Source: Sphingobium faniae (GTDB lineage Bacteria; Pseudomonadota; Alphaproteobacteria; Sphingomonadales; Sphingomonadaceae). From it: DNA of 64,000 bases. The notes under the pieces were generated by a model. The model was given only the letters and a program-made list of their open reading frames with translations. It searched no databases and was not told where the DNA came from. Position numbers and translations under genes: made by a program. Of the stretch, positions 7,128-17,066 are shown piece after piece; positions within the stretch are counted from its first letter, which is position 1, and the number at the start of each line of letters is the position of its first letter. The DNA lies in assembly GCA_900100475.1 (NCBI GenBank), contig FMTU01000002.1:310001-374000 (forward strand), read 5' to 3'.

Positions 7128-8572
7128 CAGCGCTCGAACTTGTCCGCCACGAAACGGTCGATCAGGCGCACGCCATAGCCGGTCGCGCCCTTGTCCCAGA
7201 CCGGGCCGGGCTTGTCGGCCCAGACCATGCCGGCAATGTCCAGATGCGCCCATTTCACGCCGTCATCCACGAACCGCTTGATGAACTGCGCCGCCGTGAT
7301 CGAACCGGCAAAGCGCGGCCCGATATTCTTCATGTCGGCGATCGGGCTGTCGATCAGCTTGTTATAGGCATCGGACAGCGGAAAGCGCCACAACAGGTCG
7401 CCCGCCGCCTGTCCGGCCGCGACCAGACCGTCGGCAAGGCCATCGTCATTGGAGAAGATGCCCGCATATTCGCTGCCCAGCGATACGATCATCGCCCCGG
7501 TCAGCGTCGCGAGATCGACCAGTATTTCCGGCTCGTAGATCTTTTGCGCCCATGTCACCGCATCGCAGAGCACCAGCCGCCCTTCGGCATCGGTGTTGAG
7601 TACCTCGATCGTCTGCCCGGACATCGACGTCACGATGTCGCCCGGCCGCTGCGCCGCGCCATCCGGCATATTTTCGACAAGGCCGCAAATGCCGACAACC
7701 CGCGCCTTCGCCTTGCGCCCGGCCAGCGCCTTGATCGCGCCCGCGACCGCGCCCGCGCCGCCCATGTCCCACTTCATGTCCTCCATGCCCGCGGCAGGCT
7801 TGATGGAGATGCCGCCTGTGTCGAAGGTCACGCCCTTGCCGACGAAGACGACCGGCTTCTTCTGCGCGCCATCGGTGCCGTCCCATTCCAGCGCCAGCAG
7901 GCGCGGTTCGCGCACGGAACCTTGCGCCACGCCCAGCAGCGCGCCCATGCCAAGCTCCGTCATCGCAGCCTTGTCCAGCACGGTGATCTTGACGCCCAGT
8001 TCCTTGAGATGCTGGCAGCGTTCGACGAAGCTTTCAGGGTAAAGGACGTTGGCCGGTTCCGACACCAGTTCGCGGGTGAAGGCGACGCCAGCCGCGACGG
8101 CCGACAGTTTTTCCCACTCCGCCCCGGCATCGGCGGAAACGACGGTGACGGCCTGAAGGGTCGGCTTGGCCTTTTCCGGCTGGCGCGTGCGATAGCTTTC
8201 GATCCGCCAGCCCCGCAGCAGCGCGCCAAAGGCCAGCCGCGCCGCGCCCTTGCCCGAAACGCCGCCCGGAAACTCGACGGCGGCGTGGACCGCTCCGCTG
8301 GTCGCCAGCCTGGCGGTCAGCGCGCCGCCCGCCCGTTCCAGGTCCGCCTCGTCGCCTGCGCCGATGCCCAGCAGGACGACGCGCAGCACCTTGCCGCCTT
8401 CCTCCGCGAAGCTTTCGAAGCTCGTCCCCGCCTCGCCCGCGAAGCGCGCGGCGGCAGCGCCTGCGGTCAATATAGACGATGCCGCCAGCGGCAATGTTTC
8501 AACGGCGCCCTTCGGCAGGGCGAACACCAGCGTGTCGGCATCGGGACGAGAGGGGCTGAATGCAATATCCAT
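7127..8572 (-). CDS. pepA: Leucyl aminopeptidase
   Basis: A 481-residue M17 metallopeptidase that removes N-terminal residues from peptides in the cytosol using two metal ions. The C-terminal catalytic domain carries FVGKGVTFDTGGISIKP (metal and active-site Lys) and the NTDAEGRL signature (metal ligands and catalytic Arg). The N-terminal macro-like domain is about 160 residues. The ATG at 8572 gives normal family length. First gene of pepA-holC-ndk, divergent from lptD. Confidence 0.96.
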   Translation of the reverse strand: MDIAFSPSRPDADTLVFALPKGAVETLPLAASSILTAGAAAARFAGEAGTSFESFAEEGGKVLRVVLLGIGAGDEADLERAGGALTARLATSGAVHAAVEFPGGVSGKGAARLAFGALLRGWRIESYRTRQPEKAKPTLQAVTVVSADAGAEWEKLSAVAAGVAFTRELVSEPANVLYPESFVERCQHLKELGVKITVLDKAAMTELGMGALLGVAQGSVREPRLLALEWDGTDGAQKKPVVFVGKGVTFDTGGISIKPAAGMEDMKWDMGGAGAVAGAIKALAGRKAKARVVGICGLVENMPDGAAQRPGDIVTSMSGQTIEVLNTDAEGRLVLCDAVTWAQKIYEPEILVDLATLTGAMIVSLGSEYAGIFSNDDGLADGLVAAGQAAGDLLWRFPLSDAYNKLIDSPIADMKNIGPRFAGSITAAQFIKRFVDDGVKWAHLDIAGMVWADKPGPVWDKGATGYGVRLIDRFVADKFER

Positions 8573-8760
8573 CCTGGAACCTTTTCTTCAATCTTATCCG
8601 GCCTGCGCGGACCCATGCCTGCCAGATAGGAGGCTTTCTTCGTCTGGCAAAGGCCGTTCGACCGATTTTAGCGCAAAAGAGCCGCCACGACCGATTGCGG
8701 CGCGCGTCAAGCAATGCGATAGGCGAAGGCAAAGAAGCGCCCCCGATAAGGCACAATCCT

Positions 8761-11025
8761 TTGCAAACAGCCCGTTCTTCCTCCTTTTCCCGCACTGCCC
8801 TGCTCGCCGGCGCCGCGCTGTCCCTGACGGCGCTTTCCCCGCAAGCCATGGCACAGCAACTGAACGATCCGCAGACGCCGATCAGCGCGCCCGACGCGCC
8901 GGTGCCGGAAACGGACGACCAGATCGGCTTTGCCGCCGACACGCTGGTCTATGACAGCGACACGGAAATCGTCACCGCCAGCGGCAATGTCCAACTGTTG
9001 CGCGAAGGGAACCGGCTGCGCGCCGACAAGGTGATATGGAACCGCACCACGGGTCAGGTGGAGGCGCAGGGCGATGTCTCCGTCACCGATCCGGAAGGCA
9101 ATATCGCCTATGGCGACCGCTTCGACGTGACCGACACGCTGAAGGATGGCGCGGTCGACAATATATTGCTGGTGCTGCAACAGGGGGGCCGTCTCGCCGC
9201 CGCAAGGGGCGAGCGCGTCAACAGCGTCTACACGCTGCACAAGGCCGCCTATACCGGCTGTTCGGTCGAAGACAGCGAAGGGTGCCCCAAGGAACCCACC
9301 TGGCAGATCAATGCCGTCAAGGTCACTTACGACCCCAATCGCCAGCGCGTGACCTATAATCGCGCAACGATCGAACTGTTCGGCCTGCCGTTGATCCCGC
9401 TGCCGGGCCTGTCGCATCCGGTGGGCGACAATGGCGGCACGGGCCTGCTCATTCCCAACATCCGTTATGACCGCACTAACGGCTTTGAAGTCGCGCTGCC
9501 CTATTATTTCAAGCTTGCGCCCAATCGCGACCTGACCGTCACGCCGCATATCTATACCGATACGCTGCCGATGCTGGAAACAACGTTCCGGCATCTGTGG
9601 GACCGGGGCGCTTATCAGATCACAGGTTATGTGACGCAGGGCCGCCGCGTGGGCATCGCCGACGCCCTGCCCAGCGGCACGGCAGGATCGGAACGCGACA
9701 TTCGCGGCTATTTCGATGCCAGCGGCGGGCTGCAACTCTCGCCGGAATGGAGCGTCAACGGATCGATTCGCGTGGCGACCGACCGCACCTTCCTGCGCCG
9801 CTACGACATCAGCCGGGACGACCGGCTGCGCTCGACCGTCGGGGTCCAGCGGATCGGGAGGAACAGCTATTTCTCGCTGGCGGGTTGGGCGGTGCAGACG
9901 TTGCGCGCAGGCGATTCGCAGGGACAGTCGCCGATCGTGCTGCCGGTCATGGACTATCGCCTGCGGATGGCCGATCCGCTGCTGGGCGGGCGCATCCAGC
10001 TTCAGGCGAACACGCTGGCCATCACCCGGACCCACGGGCAGGATACGCAGCGCGCCTTTGGTGCCTTCGAATGGAACCTGCGCAAACTGACCGGCATGGG
10101 GCAGGAGGTGACGTTCACCACCTATCTGCGCGGCGACGTCTATCACAACAGCGGCAATCGGCTGACCGCCATCGACAGCTATGCCGGCGATCCGGGCTGG
10201 AAGGCGCGCGGCATCGCGGCGGCGGCCATCGACATGCGCTGGCCCTTCATGGGCGAAGCGTTCGGCGGGGTGCAGCGGATCACGCCGCGCATTCAGGTCG
10301 TCGCCGCGCCCCGTCTGGCAAATCTGTCGGTGCCCAATGAAGACGCCCGCGCCGTCGATCTGGAAGACAGCAATCTCTTCGCGCTCAACCGTTTCGCGGG
10401 CTATGACCGTTTCGAGGATTCGACCCGCATCACCTATGGCCTGGAATATGGCCTGACACTGCCCGATTTCTCGCTGGAAAGCGTCGTCGGCCAAAGCTAC
10501 CGTCTCAACAGCCGGGAAAGCATATTGCCTGACGGGACGGGCCTGTCGGGCCGCACCTCCGACATCGTCGGACGCACCACCGCCCGCTTCAAGGATTTCA
10601 TCAGCCTCACCCACCGCTTCCGGTTGGATAAGGACAATCTGGCCATCCGCCGCAATGAGGTCGACGCGACCATCGGCAGCCGGAAAACCTATGCCATGGT
10701 CGGCTATCTGCGGCTAAACCGCAATGTCGATCCGGGGCTGGAAGATCTGCGCGACCGCGAAGAGTTGCGCCTGGGCGCGCGGGTCCAGTTCGCCAAATTC
10801 TGGTCCCTGTTCGGATCAACCGTGATCGACCTGACCGACGAGAAAGATGACCGATTGAGCGCCGCCGATGGCTATGAGCCGGTGCGGCACCGACTCGGCG
10901 TCGCCTATGAGGACGACTGCCTGACGCTGGGGCTGACATGGCGGCGCGATTATCAGACGACGGGCGACGCGCGAAAGGGCAACGCCTTCCAACTGCGTCT
11001 GGCTTTTCGCAATATTGGCATATAA
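8761..11025 (+). CDS. lptD: LPS-assembly outer-membrane protein LptD
   Basis: About 754 residues; the outer-membrane translocon that inserts lipopolysaccharide into the outer leaflet with LptE. After a signal peptide (RTALLAGAALSLTALSPQAMA) comes the OstA/LptA-like beta-jellyroll (FAADTLVYDSDTEIVTASG, VQAQG-type repeats) and then a 26-strand-type barrel rich in alternating aromatic residues. There are two Cys in the N domain (CSVEDSEGC) and one in the C-terminal EDDCLTLGL, which could form the disulfides LptD needs. The frame is open back to 8560; I chose the TTG at 8761 (AAGG upstream) because it puts the signal peptide at the N-terminus. The exact start is uncertain. First gene of lptD-surA-pdxA-rsmA. 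Confidence 0.93.
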   Translation: MQTARSSSFSRTALLAGAALSLTALSPQAMAQQLNDPQTPISAPDAPVPETDDQIGFAADTLVYDSDTEIVTASGNVQLLREGNRLRADKVIWNRTTGQVEAQGDVSVTDPEGNIAYGDRFDVTDTLKDGAVDNILLVLQQGGRLAAARGERVNSVYTLHKAAYTGCSVEDSEGCPKEPTWQINAVKVTYDPNRQRVTYNRATIELFGLPLIPLPGLSHPVGDNGGTGLLIPNIRYDRTNGFEVALPYYFKLAPNRDLTVTPHIYTDTLPMLETTFRHLWDRGAYQITGYVTQGRRVGIADALPSGTAGSERDIRGYFDASGGLQLSPEWSVNGSIRVATDRTFLRRYDISRDDRLRSTVGVQRIGRNSYFSLAGWAVQTLRAGDSQGQSPIVLPVMDYRLRMADPLLGGRIQLQANTLAITRTHGQDTQRAFGAFEWNLRKLTGMGQEVTFTTYLRGDVYHNSGNRLTAIDSYAGDPGWKARGIAAAAIDMRWPFMGEAFGGVQRITPRIQVVAAPRLANLSVPNEDARAVDLEDSNLFALNRFAGYDRFEDSTRITYGLEYGLTLPDFSLESVVGQSYRLNSRESILPDGTGLSGRTSDIVGRTTARFKDFISLTHRFRLDKDNLAIRRNEVDATIGSRKTYAMVGYLRLNRNVDPGLEDLRDREELRLGARVQFAKFWSLFGSTVIDLTDEKDDRLSAADGYEPVRHRLGVAYEDDCLTLGLTWRRDYQTTGDARKGNAFQLRLAFRNIGI

Positions 11026-11110
11026 GGGTCGGCGTTCCCGCCATCGCTCAGCACGGGTTAAGGCGGACCCGCGCATGACGCGCCGGACCGTATGGAGAGT
11101 TTTGTCGACG

Positions 11111-12499
11111 ATGCAGCCTGCCATTCCCCTGTCGAACCGGATGTCGCGGACCATTGGTTCGGGCGCGCGCACCCTTTTGCTGTCCACCGCCGCGCTGGCG
11201 ATGACATTATCGGGAGCGATCGCGCAGACGGCAGGAGATGACGACGACGCGATCGCCGCGCAACAACTCAACCTGCCGCAGGACCTGACCGTATTCGGCA
11301 AGAGCGACCCCAATGTCCGCAAGGCGACGGCGATCGTCAACAGCCGGATCATCACCGGCACGGACGTGGACCAGCGGCTCGCCCTCATCATCGCGGCCAA
11401 TGGCGGCAAGGTGCCGGACGAGGAAAAGGAAAGGCTGCGCGTCCAGGTGCTTCGCAACCTGATCGACGAAACGCTCCAGATTCAGGAAGCCGCCGCCAAC
11501 GACATCCGCGTGCCGGCAGAGGAAATCAACCAGAGCTATGAGCGGGTCGCGGCCAATTTTCGCCAGTCTCCGGCCCAGTTCGACCAATATCTGCGCGCGC
11601 AGGGCAGTTCCGCCGCCAGCATCAAGCGCCAGATCGAGGGCGAACTGGCATGGAGCCGCCTGCTTCGCCGCAACATCCAGCCTTTCGTCAATGTGAGCGA
11701 GGAAGAGGTGAAGTCGGTCGTGGACCGCCTGAACGCGGCCAAGGGCAGCGACGAATTCCGGATCGGCGAAATCTATCTGTCCTCCACGCCCGAAAATACG
11801 GCGCAGATCGAAAGCAACGCCCGCAACATCATCGAACAGATCAAGCAGGGCGGCAGCTTCCAGGCCTATGCCCGCCAGTTTTCCGAAGCCTCCACGGCCG
11901 CAGTCGGCGGCGATCTGGGCTGGGTCCGTCCGGCGCAGCTTCCCGACGCGCTGGCGCAGGCCGCGCATGAAATGCAGGTCGGTCAGCTTGCCGGTCCCAT
12001 CGCGGTGCCAGGCGGCATGTCGATCCTCTATGTGATGGACAAGCGCAAGGTGCTGACCGCCGATCCGCGTGATTCGCTGCTCAGCCTGAAGCAGCTTTCC
12101 ATCTCCTTCCCCGCCGGCACGACGAAGGAGCAGGCGAGCCAGAAAGCCGGAGCCTTCGCCGACGCCATCAAGGACATCAAGGGTTGCGGTCAGGCCAATG
12201 AACTGGGCGCGAAGATCGGGGCCGATGTCATCGACAATGACAATGTGAAGGTCCGCGACCTGCCGCCCCAGTTGCAGGACATCCTGCTCGGTCTTCAGAT
12301 CGGCGAGGCCACCCCGCCTTTCGGTTCCATCAACGAAGGCGTGCGTGTGCTGATATTGTGCGGCCGCGACGACGCCAGCGCGGGCGGCGCGCCCAGCGCC
12401 GATCAGATCATGGCGCAGATGGAAGAGGAACGGGTCAACAAGCGCGCGCGCATCTACCTGCGCGACCTGCGACGCGATGCCATCATCGAATATAACTGA
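11111..12499 (+). CDS. surA: Periplasmic peptidyl-prolyl isomerase / chaperone SurA
   Basis: A 462-residue exported chaperone for outer-membrane proteins. It has a signal peptide (ARTLLLSTAALAMTLSGAIAQ), an N-terminal SurA domain (ATAIVNSRIITGTDVDQRL, then LRNLIDETLQIQEAA) and a parvulin domain at about residues 205-315 (FRIGEIYLSS...GGDLGWV). A second, weaker PPIase-like region follows. I chose the ATG at 11111 (GGAGAG upstream); the frame is open further 5' and overlaps lptD. It sits directly after lptD, whose product is a known SurA client in other proteobacteria. Confidence 0.93.
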   Translation: MQPAIPLSNRMSRTIGSGARTLLLSTAALAMTLSGAIAQTAGDDDDAIAAQQLNLPQDLTVFGKSDPNVRKATAIVNSRIITGTDVDQRLALIIAANGGKVPDEEKERLRVQVLRNLIDETLQIQEAAANDIRVPAEEINQSYERVAANFRQSPAQFDQYLRAQGSSAASIKRQIEGELAWSRLLRRNIQPFVNVSEEEVKSVVDRLNAAKGSDEFRIGEIYLSSTPENTAQIESNARNIIEQIKQGGSFQAYARQFSEASTAAVGGDLGWVRPAQLPDALAQAAHEMQVGQLAGPIAVPGGMSILYVMDKRKVLTADPRDSLLSLKQLSISFPAGTTKEQASQKAGAFADAIKDIKGCGQANELGAKIGADVIDNDNVKVRDLPPQLQDILLGLQIGEATPPFGSINEGVRVLILCGRDDASAGGAPSADQIMAQMEEERVNKRARIYLRDLRRDAIIEYN

Positions 12500-13502
12500 T
12501 CCCTCCCCCCTCCCGCCCTTCGCCGTCTCGCTCGGCGATCCGGCGGGGATCGGGCCGGAAATCGTCGCCAAAAGCTGGGTCATGCGCGAAGCGCGCGGTC
12601 TGCCGGCCTTTTTCGCGGTGGGCGACGCCGCGTCCCTGCGCGCGGTATGGCTCGGCCCCATCGCAACCGTCAGCACGCCGGAAGAAGCCGCCCAGGCCTT
12701 TGGTTCCGCCCTTCCCTGCCTTCAGGTCGCCGAAGCGGGGGAGATCGTTCCGGGCACGCCCAGCATTGATGGCGCGCGGGCCGCGCTTCAGGCACTGGAA
12801 GCCGCCGTCGGCCTCGCTCGCTCTGGCTCGGCAGCGGGGATCGTGACCGCCCCGGTGGGCAAGGAACAGCTTTACGGCGTTGGCTTCGCTCATCCGGGCC
12901 AGACCGAATTCGTCGCCGAACGCTGCGGCGTGGCCCCGCATAATGCCGTCATGATGCTGGCCGGTCCTTCGCTGAAAGTCGTCCCCGTCACCATCCACAT
13001 TCCTCTGGCGGAGGTGCCCGCTGCCCTGACCATCGACCTGATCCGCGCCCGCGCGTTGACGACGGCGAAGGGGTTGCAGCGCAATTTCGGCATCGCCCGC
13101 CCGCGCCTGATCGCCGCGGGTCTCAATCCCCATGCGGGCGAAGGCGGCGCGCTGGGCCGGGAAGAGATCGAGGTCATCGCCCCCGCCATCGAATCGCTGC
13201 GAGCCGAAGGGCTGGACATCAAAGGCCCCTTCGCCGCCGACGGCCTGTTCCACGCGCGCGCGCGCGAAAGCTATGACGCGGCGCTGTGCATGTATCACGA
13301 TCAGGCGCTGATCCCCCTCAAGACGCTGCATTTCGACGATGGAGTCAATATGACGCTGGGCCTGCCCATCGTCCGCACCTCGCCCGATCACGGCACCGCC
13401 TTCGGCATTGCGGGCAAGGACAGCGCCAACCCCGGCGCGATGATGGCCGCGCTCAAAATGGCCGCCGAAGCCGCCCGCGCCCGCATCGCCCATGACGGCT
13501 GA
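12477..13502 (+). CDS. pdxA: 4-hydroxythreonine-4-phosphate dehydrogenase
   Basis: A 341-residue enzyme of pyridoxal-phosphate synthesis that oxidises 4-phosphohydroxy-L-threonine with NAD. It shows the PdxA signatures [19 protein letters not shown] at the N-terminus, [25 protein letters not shown], and the metal/substrate site [13 protein letters not shown] followed by [14 protein letters not shown]. The ATG at 12477 lies inside the end of surA (23-base overlap), so translation is probably coupled. Overlaps rsmA at its own end. Confidence 0.95.
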   Translation: MPSSNITDPSPLPPFAVSLGDPAGIGPEIVAKSWVMREARGLPAFFAVGDAASLRAVWLGPIATVSTPEEAAQAFGSALPCLQVAEAGEIVPGTPSIDGARAALQALEAAVGLARSGSAAGIVTAPVGKEQLYGVGFAHPGQTEFVAERCGVAPHNAVMMLAGPSLKVVPVTIHIPLAEVPAALTIDLIRARALTTAKGLQRNFGIARPRLIAAGLNPHAGEGGALGREEIEVIAPAIESLRAEGLDIKGPFAADGLFHARARESYDAALCMYHDQALIPLKTLHFDDGVNMTLGLPIVRTSPDHGTAFGIAGKDSANPGAMMAALKMAAEAARARIAHDG

Positions 13503-14340
13503 ACTGCGTCCCATCCTGCCGCCGCTGCGCGAGGTCATCGCCACGCACGGGCTTCAGGCCAGCAAGGCGCTGGGCCAGAACTTCCTGCTGGACGAACAGC
13601 TTCTGGACCGCATCGCCGCTATCCCCGGCCCGCTGAAGGGTGAACGGGCCTTTGAAGTCGGCCCCGGCCCGGGTGGCCTCACCCGCGCCCTGTTGCGAGC
13701 GGGCGCGCAACTGGTCGCGGTCGAACGGGATTCGCGCTGCCTGCCCGCCCTTGCCGAACTGGCGGAGGTCTTCCCCGACCAGCTTCGCGTGATCTCCGGC
13801 GACGCCATGGAAGTCGACGCCCGCGCCGAAGTGGGCGATGGGACGCATATCATCGCGAACCTGCCCTATAATGTCGGCACGGCGCTGCTGGTCGGCTGGC
13901 TCTCGGCCGAGTGGAATCCGCTGCCCTGGTGGTCGTCCCTCACGCTCATGTTCCAGATGGAGGTCGCCGAACGCATCGTCGCCAGGTCCGGCGGCGATCA
14001 TTATGGCCGCCTCGCCGTGCTGGCCCAGTGGCGTTCCGATGCGCGCATCGCCATGAAGGTGCACCGCAGCGCCTTCACTCCGCCGCCCAAGGTCATGTCG
14101 GCGGTCGTCCACATCACCCCCAGACCCACGCCGGAAGGGGTGCGACTAAGGCATCTCGAACGCCTGACCGCCGCCGCCTTCGGTCAGCGCCGCAAGATGC
14201 TGCGCCAGAGCCTGAAAGGACTGCCGGGCGCGCTGGAGGCGCTGGAGACCGTGGGCATCGACCCGCAACGCCGCGCCGAAACGGTGAGCGTCGAGGAGTT
14301 CATCGAAATCGCCCGCACTCTGGGCAAAACGTCCGCCTGA
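13492..14340 (+). CDS. rsmA: 16S rRNA (adenine1518/1519-N6)-dimethyltransferase
   Basis: A 282-residue SAM-dependent methyltransferase (KsgA) that dimethylates two adjacent adenines near the 3' end of 16S rRNA late in 30S assembly. It contains [10 protein letters not shown], the SAM motif [15 protein letters not shown] and the catalytic [11 protein letters not shown] (NLPYN at about 123-127). The ATG overlaps the pdxA end by 11 bases. Last gene of the lptD-surA-pdxA-rsmA operon, an order also seen in enterobacteria. Ends 27 bases from the convergent efflux permease. Confidence 0.97.
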   Translation: MTAELRPILPPLREVIATHGLQASKALGQNFLLDEQLLDRIAAIPGPLKGERAFEVGPGPGGLTRALLRAGAQLVAVERDSRCLPALAELAEVFPDQLRVISGDAMEVDARAEVGDGTHIIANLPYNVGTALLVGWLSAEWNPLPWWSSLTLMFQMEVAERIVARSGGDHYGRLAVLAQWRSDARIAMKVHRSAFTPPPKVMSAVVHITPRPTPEGVRLRHLERLTAAAFGQRRKMLRQSLKGLPGALEALETVGIDPQRRAETVSVEEFIEIARTLGKTSA

Positions 14341-14367
14341 TCCCTGCCTGCCTGGCCGTCGGTCAGG

Positions 14368-15897
14368 TCAATGCGCCGCCGACATATCCACCTTGCCCGT
14401 GGGCTTGGGCGCCAGCCACACCACCATGGCCGCCACGAACAATATGATCATGCTGAGAAAGAACACATAATCCATCGCAATGACCGCCGCTTCCTGATCG
14501 ACGATATTGGAGATGATCTGCCGCGTCTGCTCCACGGAAAAGCCGCTGGCGGAAAGCTGTGCCTGTGTGTCGCCCGCCTGAAGCACGGACGCCATTTCAT
14601 TGCGTGACACGCGCTGGCCATCGCCCCATGCCGTCAGCACGACCGAGGTGGAGATGGCGATCGCCATGGTCCGCAGAAAATTCTGCATCCCTGCCGCCGA
14701 CGCCGTTTCAGACGGATGCACCGAACTCAGCGTCAGGGTCGTCAGCGGGATCATGAAGAAAGGCATGGCGAATCCCTGGAATATCTGCGGATAGGACAGG
14801 GTCCAGAAATCCGCGCCGCTGGTCCAGTGCGCGCGCCAGAAGGCCATGACGCCCATCCATGCCACCGCTAGGGATATAAGGAGCCGCACATCCACCCGCC
14901 CAATCAACTTTGACGCGAACGGGGCCACGGTCAACGCCGTCATCGCGGTAAAAGCCGTGACGAAACCCGCTGTCGTCGCAGTATAGCCCATGGCGAGTTG
15001 CAACCATTGCGGCACAATCACGATGCTGGCGAAATAGGCGCCAAAACACAGCGCCAGCGTGAACACGCCCGACGTAAAGCCGGCGTGACGGAACACGTGC
15101 AAGTCAACGATCGGATGTTCTTCCGTCAACTCCCATATGATGAACGCCAAAAAGCCGATGCCCGCCAGAATGGCCAGGATGACGATCAGCGGATCGGCGA
15201 ACCAGTCATGGTCCCGGCCGATGTCGAGCATGATCTGAAGGCATCCGATCCAGAAGACCAGCAGCGCCAGCCCGGCAAAATCGACCGGCAGCTTCTTCGT
15301 TTCGGTTTCCACCGGCGTCAGCAGCGCCGTCGCGGCCAGAACGCAGATGAAAGCGACCGGCAGATTGATGAAGAAAATCCAGTGCCAGCTCCAATTGTCG
15401 CTGATGTAACCGCCGATGATCGGTCCCATAGCCGGGCCGAGCATCGTCGTCATCGCCCATATTCCCATCATCTTGCCGCGCTGTTCGGGCGGGAATATCC
15501 GCATCAGCAGCGTCTGCGACATCGGCATGATCGGACCGCCGCACAATCCCTGCCCGATGCGGGAGACGACAATCATGCCCAGAGTCACCGACAAGCCGCA
15601 TAGCAGAGAGAAAAAGGCAAACCCCACCATGGCCATGGTGAACACCCGCACCACGCCGAAACGCTGCGCCAGCCAGCCGGTCAGCGGCACGCAGATCGCT
15701 TCCGCCACCGCATAGGATGTGATGATCCACGTCCCCTGATCGGGCGTGATGCCAAGGTTGCCGGAAATATGCGGTATCGACACATTGGCGATGGTGAGGT
15801 CCAGCACCACCATGAAATTGCTCAGCGCCAATACCATGCCGGCAAGGAAACGCTGGCGGGGCGGCAAGAGCGAATATGTATCTTGAGAACCGCCCAC
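14368..15897 (-). CDS. emrB: DHA2-family MFS multidrug efflux permease (EmrB-like)
   Basis: A 509-residue inner-membrane proton antiporter with about 14 predicted helices. The motif set is that of DHA2/EmrB: NFMVVLDLTIANVSIPHI at helix 1, LAQRFGVVRVF (motif A), RIGQGLCGGPIMPMSQTL and AMGPIIGGYISDNWSWHW (motif C region). With the adaptor and outer-membrane channel encoded just upstream it would expel hydrophobic drugs or toxic acids across both membranes. The substrate is not predictable. Last gene of the three-gene operon, 11 bases after the adaptor gene. The divergent TetR gene is the likely repressor. Confidence 0.93.
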   Translation of the reverse strand: MGGSQDTYSLLPPRQRFLAGMVLALSNFMVVLDLTIANVSIPHISGNLGITPDQGTWIITSYAVAEAICVPLTGWLAQRFGVVRVFTMAMVGFAFFSLLCGLSVTLGMIVVSRIGQGLCGGPIMPMSQTLLMRIFPPEQRGKMMGIWAMTTMLGPAMGPIIGGYISDNWSWHWIFFINLPVAFICVLAATALLTPVETETKKLPVDFAGLALLVFWIGCLQIMLDIGRDHDWFADPLIVILAILAGIGFLAFIIWELTEEHPIVDLHVFRHAGFTSGVFTLALCFGAYFASIVIVPQWLQLAMGYTATTAGFVTAFTAMTALTVAPFASKLIGRVDVRLLISLAVAWMGVMAFWRAHWTSGADFWTLSYPQIFQGFAMPFFMIPLTTLTLSSVHPSETASAAGMQNFLRTMAIAISTSVVLTAWGDGQRVSRNEMASVLQAGDTQAQLSASGFSVEQTRQIISNIVDQEAAVIAMDYVFFLSMIILFVAAMVVWLAPKPTGKVDMSAAH

Positions 15898-15908
15898 CGG
15901 CCTTCTCC

Positions 15909-17066
15909 TCAGCGGCCCGAAACGTCCACGTCGACTTCCATGGACAGCCCCACCCGCAACGGATGTTCGGCCAGTTCCCTGGGGTCGAGCGCGATGCGAA
16001 TCGGCACGCGCTGAACCACCTTGATCCAGTTGCCGGTCGCGTTCTGCGCCGGGATCAGCGACATGGATGATCCCGTGCCGCCCGCGAAACCGATGACCCG
16101 GCCATGATAGACGACATCACCGCCATAAAGGTCGGACGTGACTTCGGCGGGCATCCCCACCTTCACGCGGCGCAGTTGCCGTTCCTTGAAATTGGCGTCG
16201 ACATAGACCTGCGAGATCGGGACGATGCTCATGATCGGATTGCCCTGAGTCACGCGCTGGCCAATCTGCACCTGCCGCTTGCTGACGACGCCATCGATAG
16301 GCGCGCGGATGACGGACCGATCAAGATCCAGCTTCGCATTGTCCAGCCGCGCCTTTGCCGCCAGCACGGCGGGATCGGTCTCCTCCGTCGATCCCCTGAT
16401 CAACGCATCATTGGCGGCAAGCTGCCCGGTGGCCGCCACGCGGGTCGCTTCTGCCTGCGCCACGCCCGCGCGGGCGAGATCGAGCGCCGCTTTCGCCGCC
16501 GCATAGCCCTTGCGCGCGCTGGTCAGTTCATCGCCCGACACCGCGCCATCGGGGGCCAGCGCCTCGCGCCGTTGTAGGTCGATCCGGGCCTTCTCGAAAT
16601 CCGCCTGCGCCGTAGCAAGCTGCGCCTGCGCCTGCGCGATGTCCGCGCCGCGCGCCGTCACCTGCGCCGACAGGGCGCCGCTGGTTGCCGTGGTCTGCCG
16701 GAAACGACGACGCGCTTCGGCAAGGTCCGCCTCCGCCTGCTCCACCGCGATGCGCGCATTGGTGGGGTCCAGCTTCACCAATATGTCGCCCTTCTTCACC
16801 GCCTGGGTATCGGTGACGCCCACTTCGATCACCTGCGCGGACACCAGCGGCGTCACCTGCGCGACCTCCGCATTCACATAGGCATTGTCAGTGCTGACAT
16901 GGTTGCGCCCAATCAGCACATACCAGAGACCATAGAGCGCTCCCAGCACCAGCACGACGACCAGCAGGCGGAGCAGCCATTTCCGCCGCGCCGCCATCCG
17001 ACCTTCCTTCGCGGCATCGGGGGCCTGTTCCGTCTCGGCGGTGAATTCCTGGGTGGCGTCAGCCAT
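15909..17066 (-). CDS. emrA: HlyD/EmrA-family periplasmic adaptor
   Basis: A 385-residue membrane-fusion protein. It has an N-terminal cytosolic tail, one membrane helix (LLRLLVVVLVLGALYGLWYVL, about residues 29-49), then the biotinyl-lipoyl half motif DNAYVNAEVAQVTPLVSAQV, a long Ala/Gln-rich coiled coil (about residues 105-215) and the second lipoyl half DRSVIRAPIDGVVSKRQVQI. It bridges the MFS permease and the outer-membrane channel. Its start overlaps the end of the channel gene by 8 bases, so the two are translationally coupled. Confidence 0.93.
   Translation of the reverse strand: MADATQEFTAETEQAPDAAKEGRMAARRKWLLRLLVVVLVLGALYGLWYVLIGRNHVSTDNAYVNAEVAQVTPLVSAQVIEVGVTDTQAVKKGDILVKLDPTNARIAVEQAEADLAEARRRFRQTTATSGALSAQVTARGADIAQAQAQLATAQADFEKARIDLQRREALAPDGAVSGDELTSARKGYAAAKAALDLARAGVAQAEATRVAATGQLAANDALIRGSTEETDPAVLAAKARLDNAKLDLDRSVIRAPIDGVVSKRQVQIGQRVTQGNPIMSIVPISQVYVDANFKERQLRRVKVGMPAEVTSDLYGGDVVYHGRVIGFAGGTGSSMSLIPAQNATGNWIKVVQRVPIRIALDPRELAEHPLRVGLSMEVDVDVSGR

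Noticed and set aside
8560..8760. 67 extra in-frame codons upstream of the chosen lptD start
   Set aside because: They would place the signal peptide 68 residues inside the protein and overlap the pepA promoter; no ribosome site supports them.
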